NCBI GenBank assembly: GCA_022495005.1
Contig: JAGYXB010001008.1
Location: 124,001 to 188,000 of the forward strand
Length of the DNA: 64,000 nt
Origin: Rhyacophila brunnea
Taxonomy: Eukaryota > Arthropoda > Insecta > Trichoptera > Rhyacophilidae
Direction of reading: 5' to 3'
Within the stretch, counting starts at the first letter, position 1. Each line of letters starts with the position of its first letter. The notes under the pieces are model-generated. The model worked only from the letters and a program-made list of their open reading frames with translations. It did not search any database and had not been told where the DNA came from. This document shows positions 11,470 to 23,682 of this stretch, one piece after another. The position numbers and the translations under genes are program-made.

Positions 11470-11552
11470 AATTTGTGTATTTGTTTGCCACCCTTTATTG
11501 AGCGTCGCCCCTAAGCGACGCATGACATGCCTACCCCACGGGACGTCACTGT
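11470..11552 (+). mobile_element. hAT-type MITE, right-end fragment
   Basis: TTGAGCGTCGCCCCTAAGCG and CCCCACGGGACGTCACTG match the right end of the CAGTGACGT family. No left end is seen nearby. Confidence 0.7.
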
Positions 11553-11976
11553 GTGGAGAAGGTCGATGGAGGAAGCCAAGTCACACCTTGTCAGTAGCAT
11601 TATTAATGATAACGATGTTTTGAAAATACTCGCGCGTGAAATTTAAATAAGGTAAGTTTTCAATTTTTTTCCACAATATTTTTGTATGCATGATAGCGTT
11701 ATTTAGCAAACATCTCTAACGAGCAATTTATCTGCTTAACTGTGTGGAAAATTCGATCTCAGCATTATAAAATATCTTCCATCAGAGCAGGAAAACATAA
11801 TTTATTTCTAGATTTTCTTAAGTTAAAGATTTTAACGAAGACTGCGTCGAAATCGACAAAATAATATTATATTTTTAATTCTTTTCATACTCAGCACAGA
11901 ACATACAACTGACAGTATAAATTATGGTAGGTAGATACCTACTGTCACCAGTAGAAGACACTAGTTTTCCGCCTCT

Positions 11977-12441
11977 GCGCATCTATTCTATACACAAGGT
12001 TACTATCGGCGGCTCTCGGCGGCTCTCGGCGGCTATCGAGGGTGGGAATGTGACGACTGGCCTCCGGACAATTGGACGCCGCACTGTCGTAGACACGTGT
12101 AGACGAGGTATTTTAATCATTTTCTATCTACTACTTAGTAGTTTTAATTCATTTTACTCTTAACATAATGTATTCTTTATCGCGGATTGAGAATTACCAT
12201 GCTTAAGGCTTTATATAAAATAAAAAACTCTTTTTTCGTTGGAACTTAAACATATGCACGATTAAATCATAATATAATCATTGAAATATAAATAATAATA
12301 CTGAATATATACCTAACGTCTATTTATTTTCGAATTCCGTGGCGTCCAGTTGTCCGGTGCCAAATCGTCCTAGACCCATCGAGGGTAGTTTATCATATGT
12401 ATGTAAGTATTAAGATTAATGCGGTTAATTGTTATAATAAG
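11977..12441 (+). repeat. Fragments of the 4716-type foldback with a short tandem GGCGGCTCTC repeat
   Basis: CTATTCTATACACAAGG at 11985 and TAGTTTATCATAT at 12388 match the foldback family. At 12010-12042 the unit TCGGCGGCTC is repeated about three times. The stretch 12060-12350 between the fragments has no recognisable content. Confidence 0.55.
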
Positions 12442-13026
12442 CAGTGACGTCTCGTGGGGGTAGGCAGATTGAGCGTCGCTTGGAGGCGGCAGTTACCCAA
12501 AGGGCGGCAAATCGAGGAGAATCAGGTATAAATAGAAATAGCTACCTTTAACTTAATAATAACGGAAATATCTTTCCATTAAAAAAATCAGCTGGTTGGA
12601 AACAAAATGTATTAAAAGGTAGGTACCTACTATAAAAGTTTTAACATGATTTTTTTGTCGGTTCGCGATGTCTAGTTTACTTCCGTTGTCCTTGGACGTC
12701 GCGTTCTTGGTGAATATCAATGACACACGCATACCTAATTTAAAATTTATTCAAATGTTTGCCAGTTATTCGCGAGTTTTGGAAGTTGTCAAGTGTATTT
12801 TTAAATGTACCGATATGAAACCGTAGACTCGCAATATTGTCTATTGAAGCATAGATGACTTATAAATTTGGTTTAGTGGTATATATCTTGTTAGTAATGT
12901 ATCCATACAACACATTTCTTAGATATTAGAAGTCATGAACGGATGCTAAAAAGTACTGTATAAAAAAAATGAAGCAGTATTTTGGCACTGCTTAGGGGCG
13001 GCATTTTCTCTAGGGACACGTCACTG
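12442..13026 (-). mobile_element. hAT-type MITE copy 4, complete, reverse, TSD ATAATAAG
   Basis: Same family in reverse (CAGTGACGTCTCGTGGGGG at the left, GGGACACGTCACTG at the right) with ATAATAAG on each side. Inserted into a fragment of the 4716-type foldback. Confidence 0.9.
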
Positions 13027-13264
13027 ATAATAAGTTAAAGTTAAGTTATTCGATTTTGTATGATTCTACTACGAGTACATAAGAGCCCTGCGTTTTTAAT
13101 CTATCATTCATCCTTACATTTTTTTTATTGCGACTCACACAGACACAAAAGCGCAAAGCCCGATTGGACTCAATCGATCCATTCGCCCTAAGACTGGAAC
13201 TGTATGTCAACAACCTGTATATATGTTTTTCTAATAAGATCATCATAATATGGGTCTCTACAAT

Positions 13265-13690
13265 TGTTTTTGTTTTTACGAGAAATTGATGTTACCCACT
13301 CAGTGGCGAAGGGTGGAGGTAGGCTGTTAAAATCCGCCTTAAATAGTGCACACTAAACTTTTACAGTCATATGTATTTGTTTTCATTGAATACTACAATT
13401 TATTTATAGATGGTGTTGGTCAGTTTTTAAAATTCAATTAAACCTTGCGAAACCCAAGCTATAATAATAAAAACAAATACGTATGACTAACAAAGTTTAA
13501 TGTGTACTATTTATGTCGGATCTTAACAGCCTACCTCCACCCTTCGCTCCTGCTGAGTGAGTGACTTGCTCAACCTATTAGGTCCATACTCTAAACACAA
13601 ATTGAAAGACAATATGTGTATTTATGAGACCCTGGATTCTAACTTGGGACCCACGACGTTATAGGCAGACGCTTAATCCGCTCAGACATC
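13265..13690 (-). mobile_element. tRNA-headed SINE family B, interrupted by foldback
   Basis: Minus strand from 13690: GATGTCTGAGCGGATTAAGCG (A box), CTATAACGTCGTGGGTCCC, then the family tail AGGTTGAGCAAGT and TCTCGTAAAAAC. A CAGTGGCGAAGGG element (13302-13553) is inserted in the tail. Confidence 0.72.
13302..13553. repeat. CAGTGGCGAAGGG foldback, short complete copy
   Basis: CAGTGGCGAAGGGTGGAGGTAGGCTG at the left (given as two parts CAGTGGCGAAGGG, TGGAGGTAGGCTG) and its inverted CAGCCTACCTCCACCC at the right. Strongly palindromic. Confidence 0.75.
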
Positions 13691-14047
13691 GTGGGCGTGG
13701 GGGTGCCCTTGTAATATATCAAAATTATAAAATGGAGCAGAAATAGATAATTAACCTATCTACATTTTTTTAATTAAAAACAATAAGGAACAGCTTTAAA
13801 CGAAGATTCAACTGTCAGGGGGACAATATCAAAGGTAAATCGTATTTATATTATTATCGTTTCCTGCTGAGCTACATAAATAATAAACGCTTCTCATATA
13901 TATTATTTATATGTACGTATAATTGACGATTCTAATGTCCGCAAGGTTATATTATGTAAATTAATTAGTATTTTTATTCAGTGACGTCCCTAGACAAAAT
14001 GCAGCCCCATTTTTTATACTTACAGTATTTTATATCATTCCTTCATG

Positions 14048-14657
14048 CAGTGGCGCACCCATGATTTAATATTGAGGGGGGGCCAAGGAGGAGAATGTAA
14101 ATTAGTCCCATAGTCTCTTTTTCTTCTTCATATAATTATTTTGACATATTTTCAGAATACTCGGCGATATATTTGTACAGTTTCTCCTAGTTTTTATTAA
14201 ATTTGAGGCATAGTGGCGGCAACCGTTGAGCGTGTTTTTAACTTTTTTTTTACTGTTAAAGCTAATTTATGATATGTGTTTATCTCACTTATCTAGTCAA
14301 GCCGACACGCCGGCCCCCCCACAGCCCGGCCCCCAGGCTAGAGCCCTGTCAGCTCTCCCCAGCCATGACCTACACCACTCTGGAATTCGGGTGGACACCG
14401 AGAATTTTTGACAGTTCATTAGGGAACGGGTTTCTAAAAAAACCCGACATTAGTGTTTCGAAAATTTTGTGTTAGAAATTAAAATCTAAGATTTTTTTTT
14501 AAAAAGGGTGCTGGAGAATTACAAATCATTTTTTTGACGTGTTACTTGTCTAAGCCCAAGGTATAGTTTATTGGCTTTCAATTTCAATGTGTAAAATCAT
14601 TTATTTTCATATTTTGGGGGGTGCCAGGGCCCCTTGCCCCCCCTGGTTGCATCACTG
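14048..14657 (+). mobile_element. Second hAT-like element nested in MITE copy 5, TSD CCTTCATG
   Basis: Starts CAGTGGCGCACCC and ends GGTTGCATCACTG; CCTTCATG lies on both sides. Removing it restores the CCTTCATGACCCCAAT seen in other MITE copies. Within it, 14280-14375 is a fragment of the GGCCCCCAC family. Confidence 0.85.
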
Positions 14658-15429
14658 CCTTCATGACCCCAATATTTAAGAAATGTGTTGTATGGATATA
14701 TTACTAACAAAATATATCCTACTACTAAATCCAATTAAAATGCCATCTCTACTTCAATAAACAATATTGCGAGTCCGCGGTTTCAGATAGGTACATTTAA
14801 AAATAGGTACACCTGACAACTTTGAAAACTCGCGAATGACTGGCAAAAATATTTGGATACATAATTAATTATTAGGTAAGTAGGTACTCAGAGTAATGAT
14901 TATATAGAGAGAGCCTATTTTTAGGCAAAATGAAGCCGCGTTTATAGCGTATTTACGCACAGTAGAACAACGATTTTATTATTATTAAATTAACTATGAA
15001 ACGTTATACCATCGTGTTGCTTCTCAGTACGATTACCAAATTTAAACACAACATAGTTAACCAATTAATGTTCTATTAAAGTAACTAAAAATATTTACCA
15101 CTAACTTTATATTTAACACAAAAACAATAAATTTCAGCAACACGTGCTCGCAGTTTTTAAACGCATGTAATCAGCCGAATCAATTTTTTCTGGCGACTTT
15201 TTCTATTTTTTTTAAATTCAGCCGTAAAAACTCTATCTCACTCTAACGCATAGTGCGGAGATACAAGCGTGCCGAATGCTTACTTACTCGCACTTATGGT
15301 TCGTTTTTGTTCAGGCCTTGGGTAAGTACCCATGTTCCTACCTATAATTCAAATATAATTCGCAAATTTGTACGTGTCATTACTGGTCACCAAGGTCGTG
15401 ACGTCTAAAGACAACGGAAGTTAACTAGA

Positions 15430-15930
15430 CATCGACCTATAGCGTCGTGGGTCCCAGGTTTGAATCCTGGGTCCATAGAGGTATTAAATAAAAAGAGGGG
15501 CAAGGAATCGGCTTTCTCATACAGCTGGATGAAGCAGGCCAACAATAGCCGATAACTCACGAGAAATAGCGACGCGATAAAAAAAATGCAGGGCATCACG
15601 GAGGATTTACTTTGGCCATTATAACGTACCCATATAAAATAATGCTAAAGTGGAAATTTTGCCGCAAATTGATTACCAGCCTGCCTCACCATACTTTTTC
15701 ACCTTACTTGCCTGCTTCACCATACTTACATATAACATGCCGCACCTAGCCTGGGTCTGACAAGTACACATCTTGTTTTTCAATTTGTGTATAAGCCAGA
15801 CTATGGATCTATAGGTTGAGCAAGTGGCTGACATCAATTTCTCGTAAAAACAAAATCTGTTAATACAAACATCCACCTTGTGGAGGCCCATATGATCTTA
15901 TTAGGATCGGACATGGTCGAAGAAGAAGAA
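15430..15930 (+). mobile_element. SINE family B, interrupted
   Basis: CCTATAGCGTCGTGGGTCCC and GGTTTGAATCCTGGGTCC at 15436-15475; the rest (TATAGGTTGAGCAAGTGGCT to a GAAGAAGAAGAA tail) resumes at about 15757. The 285 bp between is a foreign insertion with CAGCTGGATGAAGCAGGCC. Confidence 0.68.
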
Positions 15931-16446
15931 GAAAACCTTTTATGCTAATTAATACATTTTGTTTCCAACCAGTGAGCTGAATTTTTAATGGAAAGATATT
16001 TTAGTTATTAGGTAGTAAGTATAGGTTCCTATTTCTATATTATATATAATGATTCGATTTACCGTCTTTCAAGTAACTGCCGCCCCCAAGCGACGCTCAA
16101 TCTGTCTACCCTCACGGGACGTCATTATTTTTAATCATTTAGGATTCCTAACAACCTACATAGTATATGGTTGATACCCAGTAGCTGGTCACCTCCAAAG
16201 CCTTCGCATGTCGTAACCTTGGACAATACACCTCTTTTGCACGAAAATAATGAAAAATATGAAGCCAAACTTTTTAATTGACGTAATTTTCTTTATTATT
16301 GTGAAAGTATAATAATATCAGAGATATTTTCGGAGTCATTTAAAACTTTTAATTAGTTTGAAACCTGTGAAAAAGGGGGTAACGGAGTTCGTCAAAAGAT
16401 TTAATATTATGGCAACAGAGCGAGATATATTTGTTGTGTAAAAGTA

Positions 16447-16500
16447 CAGTAGAACCTTGATATTTCGGACAAATACGAGGGGTGTCCGTTATATAAAAAC
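16447..16500 (+). repeat. pogo/Tigger-like terminus
   Basis: CAGTAGAACCTTGATATTTC resembles the CAGTAGAACCTCGATTAT end of pogo-like transposons. No second end found; weak. The rest of 16130-16627 shows nothing. Confidence 0.35.
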
Positions 16501-16627
16501 ACAAACAAAATTCTGTTTATTTGTCTTCGGATGATATAATTATTATTTTCCAAACACATCCGTTATGGAGTGACGTTAATGATCGCTGTCGTTGCGCTTA
16601 CTTTCAGAAATCCTGCTTTGATTTTAA

Positions 16628-17005
16628 GAATGTAACATTCCATAATATGTTGAACATATCTACATAACTAACTAAAACAACTCAGATATATACCCACTAG
16701 AAAAAAAGAGTCAGGCGTCGGTTAGTAATTAAGGTGATTAATATTTCTTAATTTAATACACAAAAACCGATCGTCAATAATAGCGCAATTTGATAAGCAT
16801 GTCATGTATGACCTACTAGTTTAATTTGTCGTAATTAGATAGAAGGCTCGTAGCAATTGGATAACGCACAGTTGGTGCGATTGTTATATGGGTTCAAACC
16901 CGTCGAGCATCGTATTTTTTTTCTAATATGATTTTTTTCTGGTGGATATGTATATATCTGAGGTGTTTTCAATTGATGTATGTTCAATATAATATGGAAT
17001 GTTAC
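16628..17005 (+). mobile_element. tRNA-headed element with inverted-repeat ends, family A
   Basis: AATGTAACATTCCATAATAT..GTTGAACATA at the left is inverted at 16978-17005. tRNA-like head at 16848-16910: CTCGTAGCAATTGGATAACG and GGGTTCAAACCCGTC. Tail TCTGAGGTGTTTTCA. Confidence 0.68.
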
Positions 17006-17138
17006 GAACTGAAACGCAACATTTATTTTTTTCACGAGACGTAGCGGTTAATCATCTGCGATCCGGTCAATCTCGAGCCCTGTAAATGCATCGTTAAATT
17101 TATTACTTATCTCAGTTTTACATAGAAGTAGGTAGATC

Positions 17139-17987
17139 ATGGCCCCCACAAGGGGGGGGATGATAGGGTTCTAGCCTGTAGGCCCGGCGAGGCGAGTCGA
17201 CCAGATAAGTGAGATAAACACACATCACAAATTTGCTTTAATAATAAAAAAGTCGCCTGCGGCGCTATTTTCCTTCCAATAATATTACTATTTAAAATAA
17301 TGTGATTGTACGATACAATTTTTAATTGTGTATCAATACCCGACAACTCCATAATTCAAACGGATGTATTAAAACCTGACACTGAAAATGACATTATTAA
17401 TGGACGACGCACTCAATACAGTAGCTAGCAAGTAAATTCACGCATAGCGATATTCGCACATGTATAGGTAGACGTCACGCAATTTCCATTATGCGATATC
17501 ACACATCGGGAATTTAGAGCAATATCACCTTTATTGTAATGGCGTTAGAACAGTGTTTCTAGTGTCAATGTTCATTTGAGCGAACCCGTTCGAAACGAAC
17601 CATTCGGCAGACCGACAAAAAGCATCGGGAATTTATAGCAATATCACCTTTATTGTAATGGCGTTAGAATAGATTATGCCATTCGGCAGACCCGACAAAA
17701 AAGTGAGTGTCATTTTTTTTCCAGATGCTTCGTCCATATTAACCCATAGCTTACGGGCCGCACAAAATTGTGTTTTTGCTAATTACTTTTCAAATGCAAA
17801 TTAACACGTCAATTACAAAATTAATAAAAAGGGCCCCTAAGCATTTTGTTAATGTCATTGATTAAAACATACAAAAAAACACTAAATATACACCGCATAC
17901 AACATTTGGAAAACACTACTGTAGAGCGTCACACCACCTTTATCCTTAGCGATAGGTAGGGGGTCCGCTTCAGGACGTGGGGGCCAT
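17139..17987 (-). mobile_element. GGCCCCCAC-ended MITE, copy 3, with inserted tandem duplication
   Basis: ATGGCCCCCACAAGGGG at the left and ACGTGGGGGCCAT at the right, in reverse. Family homology covers 17139-17395 and 17865-17987; the middle is extra sequence, including an imperfect direct duplication. Confidence 0.75.
17507..17700 (+). repeat. Imperfect tandem duplication (~116-bp period)
   Basis: CATCGGGAATTTAGAGCAAT with ATCACCTTTATTGTAATGGC at 17507 recurs at 17623 with few changes, and both copies run on to CATTCGGCAGACC-GACAAAAA. Confidence 0.8.
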
Positions 17988-19065
17988 GAGGTAAATACAA
18001 TATAAAAGTATTTTAATAAAATTTGTAGACGATAGATAGACATAAACCAAACAGACAGTAAGAATAAATTTATTTACTTACCAAGCCGACTAGAGCCGTG
18101 ATTCAATCTATTTACATTAAAATGCAATCAGGGGTCGTATTTCTCAATCTACTCCGTGCCAAGAGATTTGTTTTTCCGGTGGAACAGAATACCAATGTGC
18201 CACGGCACCCACGTAAACAAATTAGTGATGATTCGATGCGTTTATACGACGGATTTTTGCATCGATATTTTATAGATTCTTTTAGGTGGATTTATTTGAA
18301 AAAATATATACCTATAGATATATTATATTATATTATATTGAAGTTATACTTCTTTTGGCACGTTTGGGAAATTAGATCAGAGTGTATTTTTGGCGTGTGA
18401 CATGTAACTCATAATTTATTTTTTCACACGAAAAAAAACGCTCTCGATTGGATTCGAACAACCGATTGTTCGATTATCAGCCGAACGCACTACCTTTACG
18501 CCACAGTATGATACTGCAATCGTGACGATTATACAGTATAATATTATAGTTTAGAATTGTTCCGTTCCCTTGGCAGCGAATGTATTATTATTGGCCATTT
18601 GCAATGCCTTACGTAAACAAACGATTAAACGCCAGACTGACAGTTGGTACTTTAAAAATAAAAACAACGAGAAACCATTATATAATTTAGTAATATAAGT
18701 TAAAGTGTATAGGAAACGGCGTTCCAATAAGCGGTCCTTTTTCTTGAGTGTGTAATAAGAGCTAGTCAAAGAATCTAGTTTATCACAAGTTTTGTTTTTG
18801 TTGTGTTACGCTAAAGAAGTATAACTTCTAACGCGCGTACATAAGTACACACACCGATTTTTTTATTAATAACTTAGCCTTTTAGTGGGCAAATTATTTT
18901 TTATAACTGATATGATATTCTTTTGTAACGTATAATAATAAATAAGTAATCAATAGTTATTTTAGTTATATTTTGTTTTTTAGTCATCATTTTGATTTTT
19001 TTTCTAAGGTTTCATACGTAACCGTTGGACGTGTAGGGTATTGACTTCTTTGCGGATTATATTTT
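17988..19065. other. No gene seen (one tRNA-like site)
   Basis: Contains a 100-codon ORF at 18098-18400 without family features and the tRNA-like sequence at 18427-18515. AT-rich. Confidence 0.5.
18427..18515 (-). repeat. tRNA-like sequence (Ile-like, probably a fourth SINE head)
   Basis: Minus strand: TACTGTGGCGTAAAGGTAGT (A box), GCTGATAATCG with GAT in the anticodon position, GGTTGTTCGAATCC (B box). Acceptor stem does not pair well and a poly-T follows, so a working tRNA gene is unlikely. Confidence 0.45.
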
Positions 19066-19757
19066 TTTCAATTCAATTCAATTTATTCATTTTTAACATA
19101 TTGTGGACATTGCAAATTATAAGTTTGTTTAAGACGTTCAGAACAAGACATTTAGAAACAAAGAAATATAAAACAGTATTACATAAAAAAGAGATAGATC
19201 AGTATATTATAGAGATAGATAGAAGTTATTAAACAGTATAAATGTGTAAATACAAAAAATATAAATTAGATAGGTACAATGAAGTATACCGGATGAGTTA
19301 AGCAGACCATATTTAAAAAAATTATAAAACAATGTCCACCTATACTCATCCTCACGTAGGTGGAATATATCAACACCCGAAGCAATTTCGTTGAACATAG
19401 TTATCGCTCTCCCAATTGGCATTACCATTGGCAGGTTGGTTCTGCACCTTGGGAGAATAAACAACTGATGGTATTTATTTCTAAGATAGTTATCAGGGAC
19501 ACACAGGTCAACACTGCCCAGAGTTCTCATTTATACCTCGTATAAGTCGAAAAAAATACGTAGCTAAATAAAGATTTCTTCTAAATTGCAGACTGCAGTA
19601 TGTAAGCTTGCCTAAGAGAAAGTCAGTTGGATAAAGCCACGGATAGTATCCATTCAACCTCAAGTAAATGAGTCTCAAGAATTTCTTCTGAACCCTCTCC
19701 ACCATAAGGCCGTACTTCAACTTATGCGGTGCCCAAACAATAGACCCACTCTGAAGT
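19066..19757 (-). mobile_element. Jockey/CR1-like LINE 3' end
   Basis: Minus strand: SGSIVWAPHKLKYGLMVERV, QKKFLRLIYLRLNGYYPWLY, LTYCSLQFRRNLYLATYFFR is the usual C-terminus of this RT class; VDLCVPDNYLRN, FILPRCRTNLP follow. Truncated 5', with a degenerate AT-rich 3' end. Confidence 0.78.
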
Positions 19758-20412
19758 CTTATTAATTATATTAATTTTATTATAAAGTATTCTAAATAAG
19801 TTTTGACATACCATTTTTTGTGTAAATTCCAATAGACCAGTTTAAATCACTTTTCAATATACACAAATGACAGAATGTACCCGGGCCACGTGCGAGAATG
19901 TGAGCGTCAAACTGTCATAATTGGTTTTACGGTAAACTTACGGTTATATGGTTACGTTTGTGCTCTGCGCGCATTCCCGCAGAGTCATTTTAAGGAATAC
20001 GGGAGACATTTCATACGGATTTGGTTTAAATATGACCCATAATGAAGGTGGTTACATATATAACCGGAATGGGCTTATGCCCGCTTAATGGTTTTAAAAA
20101 CCCCACCCACCAGTTGAGCCCACGTTTGTCGCCAGTTGTTATAGTCTTTATAAGATAAAATCACTTCCGGTATTAGTATTCATTTCAAGTTCACATAGAT
20201 TAATCAACAATAACAGAAAATAGTTCAAACGGTACACGAAGATAGATTAACAAGATATGATGACTCGCTCGGCAAAATAACCAGATGACCTTGCCAGATG
20301 AAACTCCTCCGGGGAAGACATACAAGTCATATTATGACTCCGCGATTTCCTCCGTGGCTTGAATCTTACCACACTCGCAAAGGGAGTATGTTGCAAGTCC
20401 CACTTATGCGTT
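19758..20412. other. No gene seen
   Basis: Slightly more GC around 19870-20110; no frame longer than about 70 codons, and no repeat shared with the rest of the window was noticed. Confidence 0.5.
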
Positions 20413-20420
20413 ATATAGAC

Positions 20421-20992
20421 CAGGGTCGGCGAACCTTTTTTTGACGAGCCAAAATTTCCCAAATATTATTTTTTAACTGTCTGGTGTGCTGAGCAGTTTT
20501 TCATGGAGGAAAAAAAAGTTTTTAAAATCCTATCATAAAATGATGATGTTTTAGATACCACTCACATAAAATAGCACACAATCATTTTCAATTACGTCAT
20601 ACATTTCGGTCCACTTATTTTGAAACTGTCTGCCAGACTTACTACTTCTTTTGTTTTTGTTTTTATTATATTGTTGTTATTTAAGTCTTTGTTTCTTATT
20701 TGTCATCTTTTGTGGGTAGAAATGAAATTGTTTGTTAATTTATTTATTAATTTGGTTCTTTACGCACAAATTGCAGATTTACACACATTCCACACTCGCT
20801 GCAGTGGTCTCAAGCATTGTAAATAGATTAAAATTAGAGGTTCGCGGACCTATGCAATTATATATTTAAACTAAACGTAATACTTATTCTTGCAGAATAT
20901 TTGCCTGCTATTTTTTATACGTTGTGTCATTTATTATTATTATAAATATTTTTTTCTATTTTCAAACGCGCGTCATAGGTTCGCTACCACTG
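20421..20992. mobile_element. Non-autonomous hAT element, TSD ATATAGAC
   Basis: CAGGGTCGGCGAACC at the left and GGTTCGCTACCACTG at the right, with ATATAGAC repeated exactly outside both ends. 572 bp, no convincing transposase. A different hAT family from the CAGTGACGT one. Confidence 0.85.
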
Positions 20993-21000
20993 ATATAGAC

Positions 21001-22129
21001 AGTACACAACATATTTGTGTAGAAGCCTAAAGCCAGGAAGCTCGTCAAAATCAAAATCTAAAAATCAATTAGTGCGTTGGACCGCTATGTTACTGAAAGT
21101 TCGACGGTTTGCATCTCAATTAATTATATCGAAATACTTGCAAAATGGCAAAGGCATAAAATTATTTATTATAAAAGAAATATCTATTAAAAGTTCTCTT
21201 TTGTCCAAGAGAAAGCTCTGTATATTTAACAAAACGCAATAAAGTAGATTGAAAATCATTCATAAAAGCTTTTCCGTTTATATTCCTTTCTCGTAATAAT
21301 GGCTTGACAAGTCAATAAAACTTTGTTTCACTGAGAATTTTATCGCGACTTCGAATAACACCCCCTGGCGAATACAATGGTAAATTTTAACAAACACATT
21401 GTCATCTCGAGATTGACGATCCCAGACGTAGCACATAGCCAAAAAAACTTGTAAAGGTTACTTTCTGGTTATTCGATTCAATTATTTTTTTACTTATGTA
21501 CATGGGCAGGGTCGTGAGTAGAATGAGCCGAGATACCGCCTGGAGCGCTGAGTTTTAGGGGGCGCCAAATTTAGGTATAGGTATGTAGATAAGTATATTT
21601 TATAGAAAAAAATATATTTATTTATTTTCATTCAACTGGATATTGGTAGGCCTTAGAGAAAAATGAATAAGGCCAATACAAACATAATCATGGGTTTATA
21701 TTGAGCCTGTCTAAACTAACGTTTAACAGGGGGAGGCGTTCGGAAAGCGGTTGGCAGTCGGAACGTGTCTGGAGGCGTTACAGAGCATTTACCAACTGTA
21801 CCGATTACGTCATACCAATACATTTAGATCATTGTCATAGTCAGATAACACAATCAAAGGAAACTGGCTTACCCTACAGGCTACAGATCTCGTGGAAAAA
21901 TATGGAATAATCTCAAACATGTGTTAAAGAATATGTTATTTTTAATAGTTACGTATGTTATAATACGTAAATATAACGTGCAGTCAATATTTAAGGGCAG
22001 TCGGTGCACTTTATTATACTTAGATATTATGGCCTGACCGTCATAAAGTACCCTTCTTCGAAACATTAGTCCATGGAGATAGCTTTTACATTTATATACA
22101 TATAATTAAATAAATGCGGAAATCAATCC
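21001..22129. other. No gene seen
   Basis: Short ORFs at 21015-21242 and 21701-21910 lack family motifs. AT-rich unique-looking sequence. Confidence 0.5.
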
Positions 22130-22215
22130 CGCCATTGAGACTTTCACGGTTGTTTTTTTTATCGTAATACATTTTTGGGTTTCCACCGTGTGTACTTCTT
22201 CCTTATTTCCTCGAA
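22130..22215 (+). repeat. One-arm fragment of the 27196 foldback
   Basis: TGAGACTTTCACGGTTGTTT and TTTCCACCGTGTGTACTTCT match 27196-27260; the second arm is absent. Confidence 0.7.
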
Positions 22216-22281
22216 AAATCTATTACGACAATCCCGCAATATTAAAAAATGAATAATAACGTAGGTATTATGATTTTTTTA

Positions 22282-22612
22282 CAACGTTTTTATTAGGTCG
22301 TATTCTTATTTGTCCGGTGGCTCTTTGTCCGGTACATCTTTAAGTAGAATTGAATTCATTTTTAGTTAATTCTGTTTTGTATGAAAAGTTATTTCGGAAG
22401 AACTCCATAATCCAATCCACTATTATTGGTTGCTAGGGGTCTGGGGTCCTAGCAACTAAATTATTAATATATACGTGCGTTACTATGGAAATCAATATGG
22501 AATGTTAAAATAACATTTCAGTATTATTTCTATCAAGTACAAAGTTTTTTGATCGTTTAAGTTAGTCAAGTCAAGTTTATATGATTCAACAGAAAATTTA
22601 AAAACGTTGTAG
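22282..22612. mobile_element. MITE, TIR ACAACGTTTTTA, copy 1
   Basis: ACAACGTTTTTATTAGGTCG at the left and TAAAAACGTTGT at the right; interior shares TTATTGGTTGCTAGGGGTCT and TATGATTCAACAGAAAATT with 31878-32299. Confidence 0.7.
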
Positions 22613-23138
22613 GTATATAAAAAGTTCTTTTTATCTTGTAATTATTTCGAAATGAACCTGTCCCAACTCCCCTGATATGACCTGTGTATAAGTACCAAAA
22701 AAATATAGCATTTATTATTCTGATTACTGTTGTAGTACTGTGTAGGTAGTAGGTACTATATAAAAACCCAGATTACCTAAGCATCCGAAGAGGTGTTTAC
22801 AATATAAGTAGGTAGCGTTGCGATTGGAAACTTTGCAACTTTCAGTTTCAGGCGAACTTTTCAGGGAAGCGGACGCATTTCAGTCGATTACAAAGGAGCT
22901 TTCATAAAAGCTCTTTCCAAACGTATTACTCAAGTTTTATATAATTGTTCACCATTAATGAAGTGTTTATTTGTCATAACAAAACTATATAATATAACTT
23001 AAAACAGTATCGCGTTTATTCATTAAAATAATACTTTTAAATAATCCTATAGATAGGTAATAATAATAATATAATAAGGATTGTATATATTTCTGAAATA
23101 ATTAAACAATAATAATTAGAAAAATTATCGCACAATAA

Positions 23139-23400
23139 ATATGGTTGTTGCCAAGGACCTAGTCGATCCGTGACACGAAACCGTCAGCTTCGATGGTAGT
23201 GCTAGTTATTTCTCATACTGCGAATATAATAATATGGTAAACTATTTGCATGCAATGATGATTCTTGCATGTTGAAATAAATGTTAATAATTTTAACGAA
23301 ATATGCCTTCTAAGATAATCAATTACTAGCACTACAATCGTAATACGCAATTCAGTACCACAAATTGAATATAGTCACCGTTCGGTTGTTTCATAATTCA
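23139..23400. repeat. Dispersed repeat R7, copy 1
   Basis: CGATGGTAGTGCTAGTTATT near the left and TACTAGCACTACAATCGTAA near the right are inverted; similar to 41362-41600. Confidence 0.6.
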
Positions 23401-23682
23401 AAAGTTTATTTCTTTTATTGTGTTAACTGTCAATTCATGGTGGAACTGTATTGTATTATTGATTAATTTAATAAACGCAAAATTGTTTAATACTTTAGTA
23501 CTAAAGTTGAAAATGTGCTATCTGAGGCGGACAAAACCAGTCCAGATTTATTTATTAAGAGTGGAATAAATACTAAAAAAATTTGCTTTATTAAATTATA
23601 CAATAATTCAAAAGTTAATAAAATTAATCTTGTATAACCCATTTAATTGGCCTAATTAAAATTCTAAATTATACCTACACTA

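Larger units (their letters stand above)
13979..16127 (+). mobile_element. hAT-type MITE copy 5, enlarged by nested insertions
   Basis: Left end CAGTGACGTCCC at 13979; right landmarks CAAGCGACGCTCAATCTG and CACGGGACGTCA near 16080-16124. The last bases have decayed, so the duplication cannot be confirmed. It holds a second hAT-like element (14048-14657) and an interrupted tRNA-headed SINE (15430-15930). Confidence 0.8.

Noticed and set aside
18098..18400. 100-codon ORF as a gene
   Set aside because: No domain, biased composition (Ile/Tyr-rich from AT-rich DNA), no splice partners.
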